A stretch of DNA of 64,000 nucleotides, taken from Fratercula arctica (taxonomy: Eukaryota > Chordata > Aves > Charadriiformes > Alcidae). The stretch covers positions 155,739,889 through 155,803,888 of the forward strand of contig CANTUZ010000002.1 in the NCBI GenBank assembly GCA_947846985.1. The letters are read 5' to 3'. The notes beneath the pieces are model-generated. The model had not been told where the DNA came from. It saw only the letters and a program-made list of their open reading frames with translations, and did no database searches. This document shows, piece after piece, positions 60,891-64,000 of the stretch (position 1 is its first letter; each line of letters opens with the position of its first letter). The position numbers and the translations under genes are program-made.

Positions 60891-63800
60891 AACCAAATTT
60901 GCTACTGCCACCCCTATCCACAGAGAAATCACTGAACAAATGGTCTAGAAGCAACCTGAAGAAGTCATCTAGTCCCCTGCCATGTAGCTGGCAGTCTCAT
61001 AATGCTGACATCATTTTTGACAGATGGAAGAGATTTGTTGTCTCACCCTAAAACCTTTTGGTGAGTTTAACTATCCTACTCTTAATATCTCTCCTAAAGG
61101 TTAACATAAACATCCCTTACTGTAATTTAGGATAATCTTTCTTGTCCGTTACCAGGCAATACATTCACTTTCTCACTGAAGCTGGAACACCTACATGTTT
61201 TCATGTGTTTCATGGACACTTCTGTAATTTTCCTTTCTGTTACTTTAGTTTTCTCTGAAACAAGGTGAGTTTACAAGGTGCATCTTCTCTTCCCTGCTCT
61301 CCCCCAGCATCTCTTGAGGAAATCTTATTTGGATGTTTGTTCTCCTTGTAATGATTATCAGTTAATTTGTGCAGTTGATTCTACATCTTCCTGCTTTTAG
61401 ATATTTCTCCCTGATCTACTGTCATATTTGTTCAGTAGGACAGACCATACCAAAAGAGTTACATGAGGTGTGGGAATTGGGTAGCTGAGTTTTGGGAGAT
61501 TTGCGTACCTCTTTCCCAAGCTGAAGCAATGAACTAAGGATCTGATGCTGCTATCAGACAATTTCTGTGCTGTAAGCAGTATGGGTGATGGTGTAGGTAT
61601 CTTCACTTCAGAGCTGGCAGGAGGTAGATTATGAGAAATGTAGATTACAAGAAATGTCAGGTTTCTTGCACAGTTCTGTGTTCATCTACAAGTGAGCCCT
61701 AATTTCTTATTTTTACATCTTTAAAGGTTCAGAGCAGCCTCGAAACTGGTTTCAATGGGCTTCATGGATTCATCCAGCAGGAAGGAACAGGCAGTGAAAT
61801 CCTGCTTTTATGGTACTATCATACTTGCAGACTTTTTCCCTTTTTAATCTAGCCAGGCACAAAGTAGATCTCAGTTTCTACATATGTAGTAATAAATACA
61901 ACAGGCCAACGCTCGTTCTTTGACCCTAAGGCCAAGCAGCAGAGCACTGCTACCATCCATATGGATAAACTCCCCATCACCACCAGAAGAAAAAGAGGGT
62001 GACCATGCAAAGTTCCAGGTGACGTGGGTCCCTGGTGAGGACATGACAGGACCATGCCCGGGCAGTGCTCATGAGAGAGCTAGACGGTACAGACCACACT
62101 GTGCCCTGGTCTGCAGTAATAATTAAACAGTGTGAACACCTCCTGGGCCATTACTTCAGCTAATCCCAGTCTCTGATTAATTTATTTGCTTTGATGTAGT
62201 TGTAAGACCTTCAGGTCTAGCCCAGGCTATGAAGGAGTGCCACATCATATTTTACTGATGTGCAGTACCTTTATATCAGTGAAATGTTTTACAACACTTG
62301 AGGTTAAAAATCCCCTTCTATAATCTGAAGGAAGGGGAAGAAGATCTATCAAAGGTAAAACATCTATCAAAGCATGGCTGAACCAAAAGGTCAAAATTGC
62401 TTGTTATGCGACTTAAAAGACTAGCACCACACTCCAAGTAAATCTATTTCCCAAGCCCACTCACTCTCCCAATCCCCTGCAGAAGTTTGCGGCTTAGTTA
62501 AATTTAGCCACAAGAAATTCTCTTGCAGGCTAGTCTGCATGATTATATGAAGTCGTTCTTTGATTAGGAGTGCAGAAGAAAATTAGGATGAGTATCACCA
62601 GAGTAAAAATGGAAACACAAGTTAGATTGTGAAATGAGTCATCCCAGCAGAAGTATGTAAACTAAAAACAAGAAACCCAGAATAGCTCTTTGTAAAAGAA
62701 AACATAGTAGTGGATGAAATCTGGTTAATCCTGTAGTTTGCTCTGGTAAACTCTGAGATTTGACACACTTTGGATCATATTTGTAATAGTTTTTGTAAGC
62801 TTTAGAAACATTTTGGAAAAAAAATAAACTAAGATTTCCAGATTTGATGCAAAATTATAACAATATCCAAAGAAGAGAAAATAAACAAAGGAAACTTTCA
62901 TCACTTCCTTATAACAAAGATGTTACGGACCAGACCACAACCAATATTTTGTTATGATTTAGCAAGTTATTTCCTCTTCAGATAAAAACTACCATATGAA
63001 ATAATAACAGATGTGATTTTTTACAGCCGTTAAAAACCCTTTAGCTATTCACCTTCATGGAACAAGTTTCTTCACTGACTGCTTGACAGGTATGGGTAAT
63101 TGATGGATCATTCAGCAAATTCCACACAGGCAGACACCATATGCCACAAGACACAGTAATTCCTGCCCTCGCTTCTTGGCTTATCTCTCCTGTCATGTTC
63201 AAAATTTTGGCAATCCTCAGTGGAAATTGTTGATCTTCAGAAAATTTTGTAACTTTCTACAAATTCAGCATTTGCAACACATAAACAAGTGTCCTAGCTA
63301 ATGCATCGCTAATGCAATCCCACCATATGCTTTCTTTTAGAGGCAAGCTGGATAGCCAGAGATGCCTGTGTAACACTAAGCACAATATTCACACCGCTTT
63401 GTCATGAAGTTTTTATTTCACATTTTTTTTGAAAGGCTCAGCTTCCAGGGAATGCTCCTTTTGCCACTGACCTGGATCATTCCTGATCCATTAAATCACT
63501 ACAAATTGCAAACAGACCGTATCAGTATTAGGTGTGTCTGTTTCCAATTTAAATTTTTAAAAAAACAGCCTCTCAGTGGTGTGTTCCTAAATTTTCCCGC
63601 TAAAGTGGTCCTCTACAATCATTTTCCACCATTTTAGACAAGCCATTTCCATATCCATTTGGAGACTCCTAGGTCAGATTTGTGAAGAGAGATTTTTGTT
63701 GATGCAGTTCCAAAGATCCACTTTCCACAGTACGGGACCTTCCGCATTGCTTTTCAGTCCACAGTGTTTCATTCTCCATAAGAAAGAACAACTTCTTACT

Positions 63801-64000
63801 GGCATATAACAGATCTTAAAAAAAAAAAAAATAAAGAGAAGAGAAAGACATCAACAGGTGAGAAGACATCAACAGAGAGAAGAGAAAACATCAACAAAAT
63901 CAGTTCTGAGCATTGTCATTTATATCAGAGAAAAAGTATATATTTTTTATATATATTTCCCTCTGGAGACCGGTACACATGGAAGATGAATTAGTTCAAT
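60891..64000. other. Non-coding stretch, no recognised gene, to the right edge
   Basis: AT-leaning unique-looking DNA. A poly(A) run at 63818-63831 leads into a small tandem repeat (63836-63897). No coding block, RNA gene or datable transposon was recognised. Confidence 0.6.
63836..63897. repeat. Imperfect tandem repeat with GAAGACATCAACAG core, three copies
   Basis: Three adjacent units of about 18-22 bp share the core GA(A)GACATCAACAG, each preceded by purine-rich GAGAAGAGAA sequence. It lies directly after an A14 run. Confidence 0.85.

Overview
The window looks like gene-poor nuclear DNA from a bird. The evidence is its interspersed repeats. Several copies of the CR1 non-LTR retrotransposon are present, recognisable by reverse-transcriptase (RT) motifs, by the conserved 3' UTR and by the short ATTCTATG-type terminal repeats that CR1 has in place of a poly(A) tail. 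Much older, heavily diverged CR1/L3-like pieces lie beside them. I see no Alu, L1 or B-type SINEs, no bacterial-style operons and no dense coding. No intact host protein-coding gene, tRNA, rRNA or CRISPR array can be supported. The longest open frames are either CR1 remnants, their antisense shadows, or chance frames of about 60-120 codons.

Layout. 1-176: a CR1 RT fragment on the minus strand that runs off the left edge. 0.2-17 kb: single-copy-like DNA with a possible worn LTR end near 2.9-3.1 kb, an AT-rich tract at 5.2 kb and small homopolymers. 17.1-18.4 kb: a 5'-truncated CR1 on the plus strand. 18.4-24.3 kb: unique DNA with GTTT-rich and A-rich tracts. 24.3-25.3 kb: a second plus-strand CR1 with a clean 3' end. 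25-38 kb: unique DNA interrupted by an (AAAG)n array of about 180 bp at 30.84-31.02 kb. 38.7-41.5 kb: the most complex locus. It has a CR1 endonuclease scrap, then an internally deleted CR1 that still shows ORF1 (zinc-finger-like cysteines, coiled coil, start of the GDSL-type esterase) joined to RT, and a second CR1 of another subfamily inserted into it on the opposite strand with a probable 5-bp target-site duplication. 43.3-44.9 kb: an ancient antisense CR1, a younger antisense CR1 3' end directly abutting it, a G/T-rich tract and another ancient CR1 piece. 50.9-51.06 kb: a third ancient CR1 tail. About 60.15-60.89 kb, minus strand: a possible decayed pseudogene of a coiled-coil protein that I do not recognise.

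Nothing here works together as a pathway. The window is a layered record of retrotransposon insertions of different ages in an otherwise gene-free region, plausibly a gene desert or a large intron. No undescribed system was found. The points most worth a second look are the nested CR1 locus, the candidate coiled-coil pseudogene and the (AAAG)n array.
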